From contig OY282455.1 of assembly GCA_958296195.1 (NCBI GenBank), forward strand, positions 2,356,001 to 2,420,000: 64,000 nt of DNA, read 5' to 3'. The notes below the pieces were generated by a model. The model had not been told where the DNA came from, did not search any database, and saw only the letters and a list, made by a program, of their open reading frames with translations. The DNA is from an uncultured Pseudomonadales bacterium (GTDB lineage Bacteria > Pseudomonadota > Gammaproteobacteria > Pseudomonadales > Azotimanducaceae). A program made the translations under genes and the position numbers. Shown here piece after piece: positions 46,155 through 55,944 of the stretch; within the stretch, counting starts at the first letter, position 1; each line of letters opens with the position of its first letter.

Positions 46155-49076
46155 TCACAAGTCCATGGTCATCCGCAGATAGCCCACTACGCCCGGCAGG
46201 TCGTGGGCCACCAAGCTCATGTTGACGATGCCGCAGGCCGTGCAGATGGCTGGGTCGTTGTTCAGCAGGTTGTTGGCGCCCAAAATGGCCGTCAGCCGGC
46301 CGCCCCGCAGCACCTCGCGGCGCATTTGCACATCGAGATAGGCTTCTGAACCTAGGACGTCGCCGGAGGGCTGGGTGAGGCGGGAGACGTAGCGCAGCGT
46401 TAGGCCGGCGCCCCATTTGCCGCGCCGCCAATCCAGCTTGGCGGTGTAGCGCCATTTGGGAAAGGCTCGTTGCAGGGTCTCCTCGGTGATGCTCCTAGTG
46501 AACTCGGTGGTGGTCAGCGAGCCGTCCGGGTTCCTGATGCGCTCGAGGTACTCGTTGAGGTGCGTGGCGTTGACGGCTAGGCGAAACTGCCCGGCGGCGC
46601 TGGGCTGGCTTTGCGCCTCCAAGGCGAGGTCCAGGCCCGAAGCTCGGATGCCGCCGATGTTCTGCAGCCTGTTTTCCACCAGTTCGATCATGCCCTGCCC
46701 ATCCCGTTGCACCCCTTCGCAGAAGGCGGGCGCCAAGGTCTCCACGCAGGCGGTGATCAAGTCCGCAGGGGCGCGGCCTTGGATGGCGTCTTCGATCCGC
46801 ACGGAATGGAAGTCGGCGGACAGGGTTAGGGTCTGCAGCCAGTTGCCGCCTTGCCCCCAGATGGGCCGGTAGGTGAGGCCGAGCATCCAGCTTTCCGAGG
46901 TCTCCGCCCGCAAATCCTCGTTTCCGGCGGAGATGGCGGCCAGTTGCGGGTTGCGTTGCGCTAGATCCGGCGGCAGGCCGAGGGCGGCGCAGTTGTCGAT
47001 GATGGGCTGCGGCTGCGGAGCGTCCCGGCCGCCGTTGCCGGCCCCGACCAGCCCGCGCACGTCCGCGCAGGGATCCAGAAAGGTGAAATCCTCCCGAGCG
47101 GCGCCGCCGAACAGTTCGCCGATGCCCGGCGCCCGGAAGCCGGTGGAGAGGGTGCCGCGCAGCGCTAGGCTGTCGAACGGACGCCAAAGCAGGCCTAGCT
47201 TGTAGGTGTTCTCGGCGCCGAAGCTGCTGTAGTCCGAGCGCCGCCCGGCCAGATTGAGCTCCAGCCGCTCCGCACCGGGCCGGCCCTCCAAAATGGGGGC
47301 GTTCAACTCTGCGTAGAATTCGGTGACCTTGAAGTCGCCGCGGGTGGCCCCGGCGGGAATGCCGGCGGTTTCGCCGCGCTCGGCGACGGGGTCCGGTCGA
47401 TACCAGCCATCGTGGGCGCGATGCTCGAAGCCGGCGGCGAAGGCAAGCGGACCGGCCGGCAGGAACAGCAGGTCCCCGGTCAGGTTGCCGGCGTAGTCGA
47501 ACAACTTTTGCTGGCTGTAGTCCCGCTGCACGAAGCCCACGAAGTTCAGCATCTCCTGAGTGATGGAGCCGCCGCCGTCCGGCCCCTGGCCGCCGAAGAA
47601 ATTGAAGGGTGTGCAGCCCTGCGTGGCGGCACAGACGGTCGGGTCACCCAAGGCGATGACCAGCTTGGCGGCGTTGTGGGCGCCGTCCTTGCGCTGGGCG
47701 CCCTTGTTGCGCCCGTGGCTGGCGTTGAGGTCCCAAGCGAAGCCCCGCTCGCCGAGGCTGAATTCCCCCTCAAGCCGAGTGCTGAAAAACCAGGTTGCAA
47801 CCCTTTGCTGGAATAGCCGCGGCCCGGACTCCAGCGGTCGGCGCCCCATGAAGGCGAGGTTGCCGTTGGCCACGGAAAGGTCCGCCCCGAAGGGATTGTA
47901 TGGCTGGTCCGCGTCTATGACCACTTGGTTGAGGAAGCGGTTGCCGCAGCCGTTGCCTAGGCACAACGGCTCCGGGGCGCCCTTGGTGTTGGAGCGGCGC
48001 TTGGCGTAGGTGGCCGTGGCGAGGAAACGCAAGTCGGCGGTGAGCTCATGGCGCACTTGGGCGTGGAGATTCAGCCGCCGGTTGGGGGTTTGCAGGAAGT
48101 TGTAGCGGTTGCCGTTGTAGTTGAAGCGGTCGGCGCTGGTGAAGGCGTGGAAGTCCCCGCCCGTTGGGTCGTCCGGATCGAAAGCCGGCAGGTTGCCGTC
48201 GCCGTCGTTCAGTGTACCCTCGTTCAAGGCTAAGTCCGCGTTGCCGAGATTGGGGCCGAGCACGAAGCGCCCCTGCGGAGTGAAGGAGGAGCAGCCGCCG
48301 TCGTCGCAACTTCTGCCGAAGGGGTTGGGGAAGGAGGATTGGGTGCGCTCGGAGGTAAAGATCGGCCTTTCCTCCGCGAATTGGGCGCCGAGCAGGAACT
48401 CGGTCGCTCCTTCCCGCAGAGCGCCGCCCCATACGGCGGACAGTTCGTTGGCGGCGCCGTCTCCATGGGAGACGTACTTGCCGGTCTGCGCACTGAGCTG
48501 CAGGCCGCGCAAGCCCTGCTTGGTGATTAAGTTCACCACGCCGCCGATGGCGTCGGAGCCGTAGATGGCGGAGGCCCCGTCCTGCAGGATCTCCACCCGC
48601 TCGATGACGCCGCTCGGCAGGGAGTTCAGATCCACCGTGCTCGGCACGCCGGAGGCCGAGGCCCCGGCGATCCAGCGCCGCCCGTCCACCAAGACTAGGG
48701 TGCGCTTGGCGCCGAGGTTGCGCAACGAGACATGCACCGCTCCGGCGCCGATGCCGGCCCCGTCCTGGGGGAAGCCGAAATTGCCAGGCACGTTGAAGCG
48801 GGTGTTGATGGCGGAGCCGGAAATGGGCAATTGCTGCAATGCGGCGCCTAGGTTGGTCAACCCGGCGCCATCCAAGTCGGCCTCTGAGATGCTCAGCCTA
48901 GGCGCGGATTCATCCAAGGGATCCCGATGGATGCGCGAACCGGTGACGATGACTTCCTCAATCGCGCCATCGCCGGCTTCCGCAGCCTGAACGGGAGTCC
49001 CACTTAAGTGGGAGAGGGCGGCGATCAGAAGGCTCTGCTTGAGCGCCTTGCCGATGGTCTGCGATCGGAAGTTCAT
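46155..49076 (-). CDS. TonB-dependent outer-membrane receptor
   Basis: A 973-residue receptor. A cleavable signal peptide (to about 32) is followed by a TonB-box-like EEVIVTGSRI, a plug domain (about 55-175: LGAALQQLPISGSA, TLVLVDGRRW, RVEILQDGASAIYGSDAIGG) and a large barrel ending at a final aliphatic residue (YLRMTMDL). It would import a substrate too big for porins, such as a siderophore, cobalamin, oligosaccharide or peptide, with energy from TonB-ExbBD. The long barrel resembles the proteobacterial group with many paralogues. No tonB or substrate-specific genes are adjacent. It is convergent with glk, 27 bases apart. Confidence 0.9.
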   Translation of the reverse strand: MNFRSQTIGKALKQSLLIAALSHLSGTPVQAAEAGDGAIEEVIVTGSRIHRDPLDESAPRLSISEADLDGAGLTNLGAALQQLPISGSAINTRFNVPGNFGFPQDGAGIGAGAVHVSLRNLGAKRTLVLVDGRRWIAGASASGVPSTVDLNSLPSGVIERVEILQDGASAIYGSDAIGGVVNLITKQGLRGLQLSAQTGKYVSHGDGAANELSAVWGGALREGATEFLLGAQFAEERPIFTSERTQSSFPNPFGRSCDDGGCSSFTPQGRFVLGPNLGNADLALNEGTLNDGDGNLPAFDPDDPTGGDFHAFTSADRFNYNGNRYNFLQTPNRRLNLHAQVRHELTADLRFLATATYAKRRSNTKGAPEPLCLGNGCGNRFLNQVVIDADQPYNPFGADLSVANGNLAFMGRRPLESGPRLFQQRVATWFFSTRLEGEFSLGERGFAWDLNASHGRNKGAQRKDGAHNAAKLVIALGDPTVCAATQGCTPFNFFGGQGPDGGGSITQEMLNFVGFVQRDYSQQKLFDYAGNLTGDLLFLPAGPLAFAAGFEHRAHDGWYRPDPVAERGETAGIPAGATRGDFKVTEFYAELNAPILEGRPGAERLELNLAGRRSDYSSFGAENTYKLGLLWRPFDSLALRGTLSTGFRAPGIGELFGGAAREDFTFLDPCADVRGLVGAGNGGRDAPQPQPIIDNCAALGLPPDLAQRNPQLAAISAGNEDLRAETSESWMLGLTYRPIWGQGGNWLQTLTLSADFHSVRIEDAIQGRAPADLITACVETLAPAFCEGVQRDGQGMIELVENRLQNIGGIRASGLDLALEAQSQPSAAGQFRLAVNATHLNEYLERIRNPDGSLTTTEFTRSITEETLQRAFPKWRYTAKLDWRRGKWGAGLTLRYVSRLTQPSGDVLGSEAYLDVQMRREVLRGGRLTAILGANNLLNNDPAICTACGIVNMSLVAHDLPGVVGYLRMTMDL

Positions 49077-49204
49077 TTGCCGCCCTCGGCGCCGCTAACA
49101 GGTTCGTCGTCGTCGGAGCGTAGCCGAGAGCCGCCCAGCGGCCGGTGTTGACCGTGCTAAATTGGCCTCGCTAGGCATTCCGCACCCTTGCAAGCTGACT
49201 AAGC

Positions 49205-49531
49205 GTGGGAAATCATGGCCGAATTGGGGGGAGTCCGCAAGGCTTTCGCCAACGCCGAAGGGTTGAGGACCGTGGCGACTGGAGCGGCGCGTTCCGGCAC
49301 TACGCTCAAGGCAACGCGGTCAAGTGTGCGGCGGACTCTTTCGACGGCCCCGCCCTGACAGAGCGCCGCCGCATCGCCGCTGTCTGCACCGGGCGGTGCG
49401 CACCGTCAGCACCGAGCAAGGTGCGCCAGCCCATCAACCGACGTGGCATCGGCGTTTGGCGGCGCTTTGAAGCGCATCTGGAGCCCCTCAAGCAAGCCTT
49501 GGGTCCAGCCTTGACCGGCCGAGCGCCGTAG
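49205..49531 (+). pseudogene. Fossil of a TPR-sulfotransferase gene
   Basis: Two pieces of one family are recognisable. The first (EDRGDWSGAFRHYAQGNA) resembles the TPR end before the sulfotransferase domain. The second is split by a frameshift: LHRAVRTVSTEQ in one frame and VRQPINRRGIGVWRRF, EAHLEPLKQAL in the next, matching the C-terminus of TPR-linked sulfotransferases. The roughly 250-residue catalytic domain between them is gone, along with its PAPS-binding site. The remnant is non-functional. Confidence 0.6.
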
Positions 49532-49621
49532 GGCGCTTCCACGCAGAACCGCGATTGACCTAATGGTGCCGAAGACCGCCAGCCCACACGTCAGCCCAAC
49601 TTGGGAGTTGCGGCCAAGACC

Positions 49622-50416
49622 TTATTGCACCGGAACGTCAAAGTAGGTGTTTGGATAGGGTTCGTCCGCAAGGGTGTAGTGCCACCATTCCTTGTCGTAG
49701 TTGACGAAGCCGTGCCTTTCCATCAAGTTTTTCAGGAGGAGGCGGTTGGCCATTTGCCGTTCGGAAATGCGCGGGTCTGCGGTGTTGGACTTAGTGTCGA
49801 AATAGTCGTAGGGGGTGCCCATGTCCAACTCGCTGGAGTCCGTTGCGTTGGCCAAGGTCAGGTCCAGGGTGCTGCCCCGGCTATGCCCGGAGCGGTCTGC
49901 GATGTAGCCCTTTTCGATTAACAGGGCTTTGTCCTCCTCCGGGTAGTAGGCGGCCTTCATCCTTTGGTCGGCCGAATCCGCCACCCAACGGACGAAATGA
50001 TCCACCGCCCGCTGCGGGCGATAGCAGTCAAACACCTTGAGCCGGTAGCCTTGCTCACCGGCCTCCCGCTGCGCGTTTGCCAAGGCTCTGGCCGCTGGTT
50101 CGCTGAGCAGGCACAGAGGCGCTTCATAGCCCTCCACGGCCGTGCCCATGAAGTTGTTTGCGGAGTGGTACCTGATGTCGAAGAGGGCTGCGGGAACGGC
50201 CTCATTCACCACCACAAAGCCCTCCGCCTTGGCGGCGTTCTTGGCCGCTGCGAAGTCGGCGTTCCCCCCGTCGCCCGCTCGCGCTTGTTGGGGAAGGACC
50301 TCATCGGCGGCGGACGGGCTAGGGTGCGCAGCGTTCTGGGAACTGTCCCCTGAGTTGCCGCAGCCCCACAACAGCAGCGTGGCCGTTAGAACAAAAGCCA
50401 GTTTGTCAATGCGCAT
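49622..50416 (-). CDS. ddpX: D-Ala-D-Ala dipeptidase (VanX/DdpX family), lipoprotein
   Basis: A 264-residue zinc dipeptidase. The active-site signature SGHSRGSTLDLTL supplies the first His and Asp ligands, DMGTPYDYF is conserved, and EWWHY supplies the catalytic Glu and third His. The N-terminus (LATALLLW-type hydrophobic core ending G-C-G) looks like a lipoprotein signal, with a Ser/Asp/Ala-rich linker to residue 60, so it acts outside the cytoplasm. It would hydrolyse D-Ala-D-Ala released during cell-wall turnover. No vanHA genes are nearby, so vancomycin resistance is unlikely. It overlaps the MFS gene by 11 bases. Confidence 0.88.
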   Translation of the reverse strand: MRIDKLAFVLTATLLLWGCGNSGDSSQNAAHPSPSAADEVLPQQARAGDGGNADFAAAKNAAKAEGFVVVNEAVPAALFDIRYHSANNFMGTAVEGYEAPLCLLSEPAARALANAQREAGEQGYRLKVFDCYRPQRAVDHFVRWVADSADQRMKAAYYPEEDKALLIEKGYIADRSGHSRGSTLDLTLANATDSSELDMGTPYDYFDTKSNTADPRISERQMANRLLLKNLMERHGFVNYDKEWWHYTLADEPYPNTYFDVPVQ

Positions 50417-51629
50417 TGGACTTCCTTAGTTTGTGACTTCGAGACTCATACTCCCACAACCCGCTGCGGGCCACGCCGATTCCGAAGATGACGAAGGAGA
50501 TGGCTATGCCCGGCAGCAGGGCGTTTAGGGGGTTGAACTGTTCGATCACTTGGCCCAACAGGAGGGAGCTGATGGGGGCGGCGGACATGAAGCTGAGCAG
50601 CAGGACGGAGAGGATCTGCGCCCGCTCGTTCGGCGGGGCTAGTTCCTGCACGATGGAGCGGGCTAGGGTGGTGGTCACGCCGGCGTTGACCCCCCAAGCG
50701 ACGAGGGCGGCGTAGAACAACCAGAGTGGCGGTTCGGACCAGATGACCAGCAGGATCAACACTCGGCTGAGCTGCATGGTCAGGAAGCGCCGGCCGGGGC
50801 GGCGCAGCGGCATGAACGCCAGCAGGAGCAGGCTGGAGCCGATGCTGCCGATGGTGAAGAGGATCACCACCCAGGAGTACAGCCCGGCACCGCCGCCGTA
50901 AACGTCCTTGACGATGAACGGAATCACCACGACATAGGCGCCGGCGTTGAACAGGCCGGACAGGAAGTTCAGGCCGATGACGTTGCGGACCAGCCGCAGC
51001 CGCCAGACCGCCCGCAGCCCGGCGCTGAACTTGGCGCGGCGGCGGCCGGCGCCGACCGGCAGTTGCGGCAAGCGCCAAACGGCGAAGATGCCCAGCCCGA
51101 ACAGCAGCGCCTGCGCCGCCAGCACCGGCGTCAGCCCCAGATTCTCCAACTGGCCGCCGATGGCCACCCCGCCGATGCCGACCAGGGAGGTCACTAGGGT
51201 CATCAGGGTCACCGCCCGCTGCGCGTCAAAGCGGGCCACCCGGGACAGAATGGCTTGGCGGGCCGGGTCGGAGAGCGCTTGGATGGCGGACATCAGCAGT
51301 CCAAACAGCACCACCCACCAGTAGCTCAGCAGCCCCAGCTCAAACACCATGGCGATGGCCAGGGGCGGCAGGCACATGAGCAGATGCATGGAGGCGAGGT
51401 AGGAGCGGCCGTTGATCCGGTCACCCAACAGGCCGCCGAGCAGCAGCATGATGAGCGGCGGCAACTCGGCGATGGAGCGGGTGAGGCCGGTCCGGTCCGG
51501 GGCAATTTCCAAAACGCCCACCAGCAGCCAGGTGAACAGGAACCCCTGCAGGCTCATCCCGCCCATCCACAGACTGGAGCTTACCAAGTACCAAGGGTAG
51601 GCGGAGTGGGGCGGGGATTCCGTTTGCAT
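50406..51629 (-). CDS. Major facilitator superfamily transporter
   Basis: A 407-residue inner-membrane carrier with about 12 hydrophobic helices in two halves. The loop after helix 2 carries the MFS pattern LLGGLLGDRINGRSYL. The central loop has the basic stretch GAGRRRAKFSAGLRAVWRLR. It precedes and overlaps the VanX-like gene, so the two may form an operon; a role in taking up peptidoglycan fragments or exporting a drug is speculative. Substrate is not predictable. Confidence 0.85.
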   Translation of the reverse strand: MQTESPPHSAYPWYLVSSSLWMGGMSLQGFLFTWLLVGVLEIAPDRTGLTRSIAELPPLIMLLLGGLLGDRINGRSYLASMHLLMCLPPLAIAMVFELGLLSYWWVVLFGLLMSAIQALSDPARQAILSRVARFDAQRAVTLMTLVTSLVGIGGVAIGGQLENLGLTPVLAAQALLFGLGIFAVWRLPQLPVGAGRRRAKFSAGLRAVWRLRLVRNVIGLNFLSGLFNAGAYVVVIPFIVKDVYGGGAGLYSWVVILFTIGSIGSSLLLLAFMPLRRPGRRFLTMQLSRVLILLVIWSEPPLWLFYAALVAWGVNAGVTTTLARSIVQELAPPNERAQILSVLLLSFMSAAPISSLLLGQVIEQFNPLNALLPGIAISFVIFGIGVARSGLWEYESRSHKLRKSNAH

Positions 51630-51723
51630 GCTTGGCCCGCGGGCTTCATCAAGGGTTGGGATGGAAAGCTGTCCTCAAGGCTAGCCTGTACACTAGGCGG
51701 CTCATCAGCAGGGGAGGAACCCA

Positions 51724-52581
51724 ATGAAACTTGGCGTAGGCATGGTATTCAACCACATCACGCCGCCGTCCTTCATCATTGAGGCGGCGCAGGCGGTGGA
51801 GGCGGCGGGGTTTGACTCCATTTGGCTGCCGGAGCACGTCATTTTCTTTCCTGAATACGCATCGCGCTATCCCTACTCCGGTGACGGCCGCATTCCGGGG
51901 TCGCCGGAGGGGGTTTTGGACCCGTTCTCAGCGCTCACTTTCATCGCTGCGCACACGCGGCGGATTCGCCTCGGCACGGGCATTTGCTTGGTGCCGCAGC
52001 GCAACCCAATCTACACCGCACGGATGGTGGCGGATCTGGACTACCTGTCCGGCGGGCGGGTGGACTTCGGGGTCGGCATCGGCTGGCTGAAGGAGGAGTT
52101 CGACAATTTGCGGATGGACTTCGCCACCCGCGCCGCCCGCACGCTGGAGTATCTCGAGGTGATGCGGGCGCTCTGGAGTCCCGGGCTGGCCACTTACGAA
52201 GGCGACGCCTACAGCCTCGCCCCCTGCCACTTCAACCCCAAGCCGGTGCAGTCCCCCCATCCGCCCGTCTTCTTCGGTGGAGAAAGCGAGCCGGCGTTGC
52301 GCCGGGTCGCCTTCCACGGCAATGGCTGGTACGGCTTTGACCTGGCGCCCGAGGCCGCGGCCGAACGCCTGCGGCGCTTGGATGCCTTGCTGGCCGAAGC
52401 TGGACGCCGCCGGGCGGACGTGCAGGTGTTCGTTGGCCCCAACCGCCATCCGGTGACCGTCGCAAGCCTCGCCGCCTACGCAGCCGCCGGCGTGGACCAA
52501 GTCATCGCGCCGTTGGCGGCGCGCAGCATCGACAAGCTGAAAGCACGGATGGACGCCTTGCTGCAATCCGCTGGACGCTAA
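51724..52581 (+). CDS. LLM-class flavin/F420-dependent oxidoreductase
   Basis: A 285-residue luciferase-like monooxygenase-fold enzyme. Family features include VEAAGFDSIWLPEHV, DPFSALTFIAAHTRRIRLGT, NPIYTARMVADLDYLSGGRV and FGVGIGWLKEEF. This matches the subgroup annotated as F420-dependent TIGR03619-type, though FMN use cannot be excluded. ATG 51724 follows GGGGAGGAACCC. It is divergent from the MFS gene. Substrate unknown. Confidence 0.85.
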   Translation: MKLGVGMVFNHITPPSFIIEAAQAVEAAGFDSIWLPEHVIFFPEYASRYPYSGDGRIPGSPEGVLDPFSALTFIAAHTRRIRLGTGICLVPQRNPIYTARMVADLDYLSGGRVDFGVGIGWLKEEFDNLRMDFATRAARTLEYLEVMRALWSPGLATYEGDAYSLAPCHFNPKPVQSPHPPVFFGGESEPALRRVAFHGNGWYGFDLAPEAAAERLRRLDALLAEAGRRRADVQVFVGPNRHPVTVASLAAYAAAGVDQVIAPLAARSIDKLKARMDALLQSAGR

Positions 52582-52638
52582 AACTGGAATTGGCCTTGGA
52601 TTTGCGCGGGCGGCATCCGTTGCCGAACGCTCCCGCGG

Positions 52639-52666
52639 CTGACAAATGCGCCCAATGCCGTAGAAT
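52639..52666 (+). promoter_or_regulatory. ileS promoter
   Basis: CTGACA (52639-52644), a 16-base spacer and TAGAAT (52661-52666) give a good sigma-70 promoter, about 30 bases before the ileS ATG. The predicted leader is about 24 bases, too short for attenuation. Confidence 0.5.
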
Positions 52667-52696
52667 GCGCCGCTCCGTTGCCGGCCCCTGAGCACG

Positions 52697-55600
52697 ATGG
52701 CTGAACCCGCGTCCGATTCCTTCTCCTTTGTGCGCATGGAGCACGAAGTGCTGGCCATGTGGGAGCGGTGCAACGTCTTTCAGCAGTCGATGGAGCAGCG
52801 TCGGAACAAGAAGCCCTACATCTTCTACGACGGCCCGCCCTTCGCCACCGGGCTGCCGCACCACGGCCACATCCTGGCCGGCACTATCAAGGACATCGTG
52901 CCCCGCTACTGGACCATGAAGGGTCGCTATGTCCTGCGGCGCTTCGGCTGGGACTGCCACGGCCTGCCCATCGAGCACGAGATCGACAAGCGGCTGGGCA
53001 TGTCCGCGCAGCAGGCCGTGGCCGAACTGGGCGTGGCCGGCTACAACGACCAGTGCCGCGCCATCGTCGGCCGCTATGTCGAGCAGTGGCGGCAAACCGT
53101 CACCCGCTTGGGCCGTTGGGTGGATTTTGACAACGACTACAAGACCATGGACGCCTGGTACATGGAGTCCCTCTGGTGGGTGTTCAAGCAGCTTTGGGAG
53201 GGCGGCCTAATCTATCAGGGCGAGAAGATCATGCCGGTATCGACCGCCTTGGAGACGCCGCTCTCCAACTTTGAAGCCACCTCCAACTACATGGAGGTGC
53301 AGGACCCGGCCATTACCGTGCTGCTGAAGCTCGTTGACGAAGACGCCTATCTTGCGGTCTGGACCACCACGCCTTGGACCCTGCCCTCCAATTTGGCGGT
53401 CTGCGTCGGCGCGGACATCCCCTACGTCAAGGCTTGGGATGCGCAGCTTGGCCGGCACATCTACTGCGCCGAAGAGCGACTGGCCGCCTACGGCGGCTTG
53501 GAGGTCAACGCCCGGCTGCACGGGGCGGACCTGGTGGGCCGCACCTACGAGCCGCTCTTTCCCTACTTCGCCGCGGAGCGCGACCGGGGCGCCTTCGTCG
53601 TGGTGGCCGATGACTATGTAACTGGGCACGAGGGCACTGGGCTGGTGCATCAGGCGCCGGCCTTCGGCGAGGACGACCAGCGGGTTCTGCGCACCGCCGG
53701 CATCGCCGCCTTCGTCTGCCCGGTCAGCATGGGCGGGCGCTTCAGCGCAGAGGTCGAGGACTTCGCCGGCCAACACGTCAAGGACGCGGACCCAGCCATC
53801 ATCAGCTACTTGAAGGAGCGCGGCTTGCTGTACCGCCAGGAGGTGATTCAGCACGCCTACCCCTATTGCTACCGCTCGGACACGCCGCTGATCTACCGGG
53901 CGGTGCCAAGTTGGTACGTCCGGGTCACCGAAATCGTCGATCGCTTGGTGACCAACAACGAGCAGGTGCGTTGGGTGCCGGAGCACATCAAGCAGGGGCG
54001 CTTCGGCAACTGGCTGCAAGGGGCGACGGACTGGGCCATCTCCAGAAATCGGGTTTGGGGCACCCCCATTCCGGTGTGGATCAACGACGCCACGGGCCAA
54101 CGGCTTTGCATCGGCTCGATCGACGAGTTGCAAGCCCACACTGGTGTGCAGGTGGCCGACCTGCATCGGGAGCATGTGGATCCGCTGACCTTCTCCATCA
54201 AAGGGGAGGAGGGCGTTTACCGGCGCATCCCGGAGGTGCTGGACTGCTGGTTCGAGTCCGGCGCCATGCCCTACGCCCAGCTGCACTATCCCTTCGAGAA
54301 CCGGGACGTGTTCAAGGCCGGCTTCCCAGCGGAGTTCATCGCCGAGGGCCTTGACCAAACCCGGGGCTGGTTCTACACCTTGGCGGTGCTGGCCGCAGCC
54401 CTGTACGACAAGCCGGCCTTCCGCAACGTCATCGTCAACGGCATGGTGATGGCTGCGGACGGCAAGAAGATGTCCAAGCGGCTGCAGAACTACACGCCGC
54501 CGGACGAACTGATGGAGACCTACGGCGCCGACGCGCTGCGCCTGTACCTCATCAATTCCGGCCTGGTGCGGGCCGAGGAGCAGTGCTTCGCCGACGCTGG
54601 GGTGCGGGACATGGCGCGGCGGGCGCTGCTGCCCTGGCGCAACGCCTTCGTCTTCCTCAAGACCTACGCGGAAATTGATGGCTGGTCCCCGGAGCGGGGC
54701 AGCCATCTCGGCGACAACATCCTCGATCAGTGGATTCTCTCCCGCCTGCAAACCCTGAAGGCCCGCATCGCCAAGGAGATGGACGCCTACCGCCTCTACA
54801 ACGTGGTGCCGCGGCTGTTCGAGTTCATCGAGGACCTCACCAACTGGTACATCCGCCTCAACCGCGGCCGGTTCTGGCGTGAGGACATCACCGCCGACAA
54901 GATCGCCGCCTTCGCCACCCTGCACACGGTCTTGCAGGAGCTCTGCCGCCTGATGGCGCCCTTTGCGCCCTTCCTGTCCGACCATCTCCATCAGGAGTTG
55001 GTGGCTTTTGGCGGCAGCGCGGCCAAGCCGGCCTCCGTACACCTGTGCGACTACCCGGAGTTCGAGGCTAGCTTCGCCAAGCCGGCTCTGGAGCTGGCGG
55101 TGGCGCGGATGCGTCAAGTAATTTTGCTGGGGCGCCAGCAGCGCGAGGAGGGGAAAATCGGTTTGCGCACACCGCTGCGCTCGCTGAAGATCATTCATCG
55201 GGACCCAGACCTGCTCGCGGAAATCGGCAAGTTGGGGACCTACGTCAAGGCCGAGTTGAACGTGCAGGAGCTCGACTTCGACGCCGACGAGGGGCGCTAC
55301 GTTGAACTGGTGGCCAAGCCCAACTTCCGGGCGCTGGGCAAACGGCTGGGCAAGCGGATGCAGGTTTTTGCGCCGCTGATCCGCGCTCTTTCCCCTGAGC
55401 AAATCGCCACTCTTCAGGAGGACGGCGGCCTGTCGCTTCAGGGGGAGCGTTTTGGCTTGGGCGAAATCGAAGTGCTGCAGCGGCCCTTGCCGGGATCCGG
55501 CACCGCCACCGACGGTGCCGTCAGCGTGGTGCTGGACAGGGTCCTAACGGAGGAACTGGTGCGCGGCGGCTACGCCCGGGAGATCGTCAACCGGGTGCAG

Positions 55601-55831
55601 CGGGCACGCAAGGATCGGGACCTCGCTGTCTCCGACCGCATCGTCCTGCGCTTTGACGGGGCGGACGCCTTGCTGCAGGCCGCCGCTGAGCACCGGGACT
55701 ACATCATGGGCGAAACGCTTTGCACCACCTTTGAGCGGGTGGCGCTCGCGCAAGGGGATGAGTTGGTTGAGGCGGAGATCGGCGGCATGGGGTTTCGTTT
55801 CGCCGTCACCAAGGCGGTCTATCATCAATAG
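52697..55831 (+). CDS. ileS: Isoleucyl-tRNA synthetase, eukaryotic-like (type 2)
   Basis: A 1,044-residue class I synthetase that charges tRNA-Ile. The HIGH-type motif is HHGH (55-58) in GLPHHGHILAGTIKDIV, and KMSKR lies at 591-595. The CP1 editing domain lies between (about 200-400; WTTTPWTLPSNLAV, GTGLVHQAPAFGEDD). The C-terminus lacks the zinc-binding Cys cluster of E. coli-type IleRS. The GTIKDI context and length match the eukaryotic-like IleRS2 class, which is typically resistant to mupirocin. It is the only ileS in the window. Confidence 0.93.
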   Translation: MAEPASDSFSFVRMEHEVLAMWERCNVFQQSMEQRRNKKPYIFYDGPPFATGLPHHGHILAGTIKDIVPRYWTMKGRYVLRRFGWDCHGLPIEHEIDKRLGMSAQQAVAELGVAGYNDQCRAIVGRYVEQWRQTVTRLGRWVDFDNDYKTMDAWYMESLWWVFKQLWEGGLIYQGEKIMPVSTALETPLSNFEATSNYMEVQDPAITVLLKLVDEDAYLAVWTTTPWTLPSNLAVCVGADIPYVKAWDAQLGRHIYCAEERLAAYGGLEVNARLHGADLVGRTYEPLFPYFAAERDRGAFVVVADDYVTGHEGTGLVHQAPAFGEDDQRVLRTAGIAAFVCPVSMGGRFSAEVEDFAGQHVKDADPAIISYLKERGLLYRQEVIQHAYPYCYRSDTPLIYRAVPSWYVRVTEIVDRLVTNNEQVRWVPEHIKQGRFGNWLQGATDWAISRNRVWGTPIPVWINDATGQRLCIGSIDELQAHTGVQVADLHREHVDPLTFSIKGEEGVYRRIPEVLDCWFESGAMPYAQLHYPFENRDVFKAGFPAEFIAEGLDQTRGWFYTLAVLAAALYDKPAFRNVIVNGMVMAADGKKMSKRLQNYTPPDELMETYGADALRLYLINSGLVRAEEQCFADAGVRDMARRALLPWRNAFVFLKTYAEIDGWSPERGSHLGDNILDQWILSRLQTLKARIAKEMDAYRLYNVVPRLFEFIEDLTNWYIRLNRGRFWREDITADKIAAFATLHTVLQELCRLMAPFAPFLSDHLHQELVAFGGSAAKPASVHLCDYPEFEASFAKPALELAVARMRQVILLGRQQREEGKIGLRTPLRSLKIIHRDPDLLAEIGKLGTYVKAELNVQELDFDADEGRYVELVAKPNFRALGKRLGKRMQVFAPLIRALSPEQIATLQEDGGLSLQGERFGLGEIEVLQRPLPGSGTATDGAVSVVLDRVLTEELVRGGYAREIVNRVQRARKDRDLAVSDRIVLRFDGADALLQAAAEHRDYIMGETLCTTFERVALAQGDELVEAEIGGMGFRFAVTKAVYHQ

Positions 55832-55944
55832 CCGGGCGGATCGGCTTAGGTCAGGAGGCGGCCAACGGCCAGGTCGTTGCCGAAGAAGCGGCGCCGCTCA
55901 GCGCAGTGATGCACCAAGCCAGCCTTGCCAACGGGAGGGAAAGA

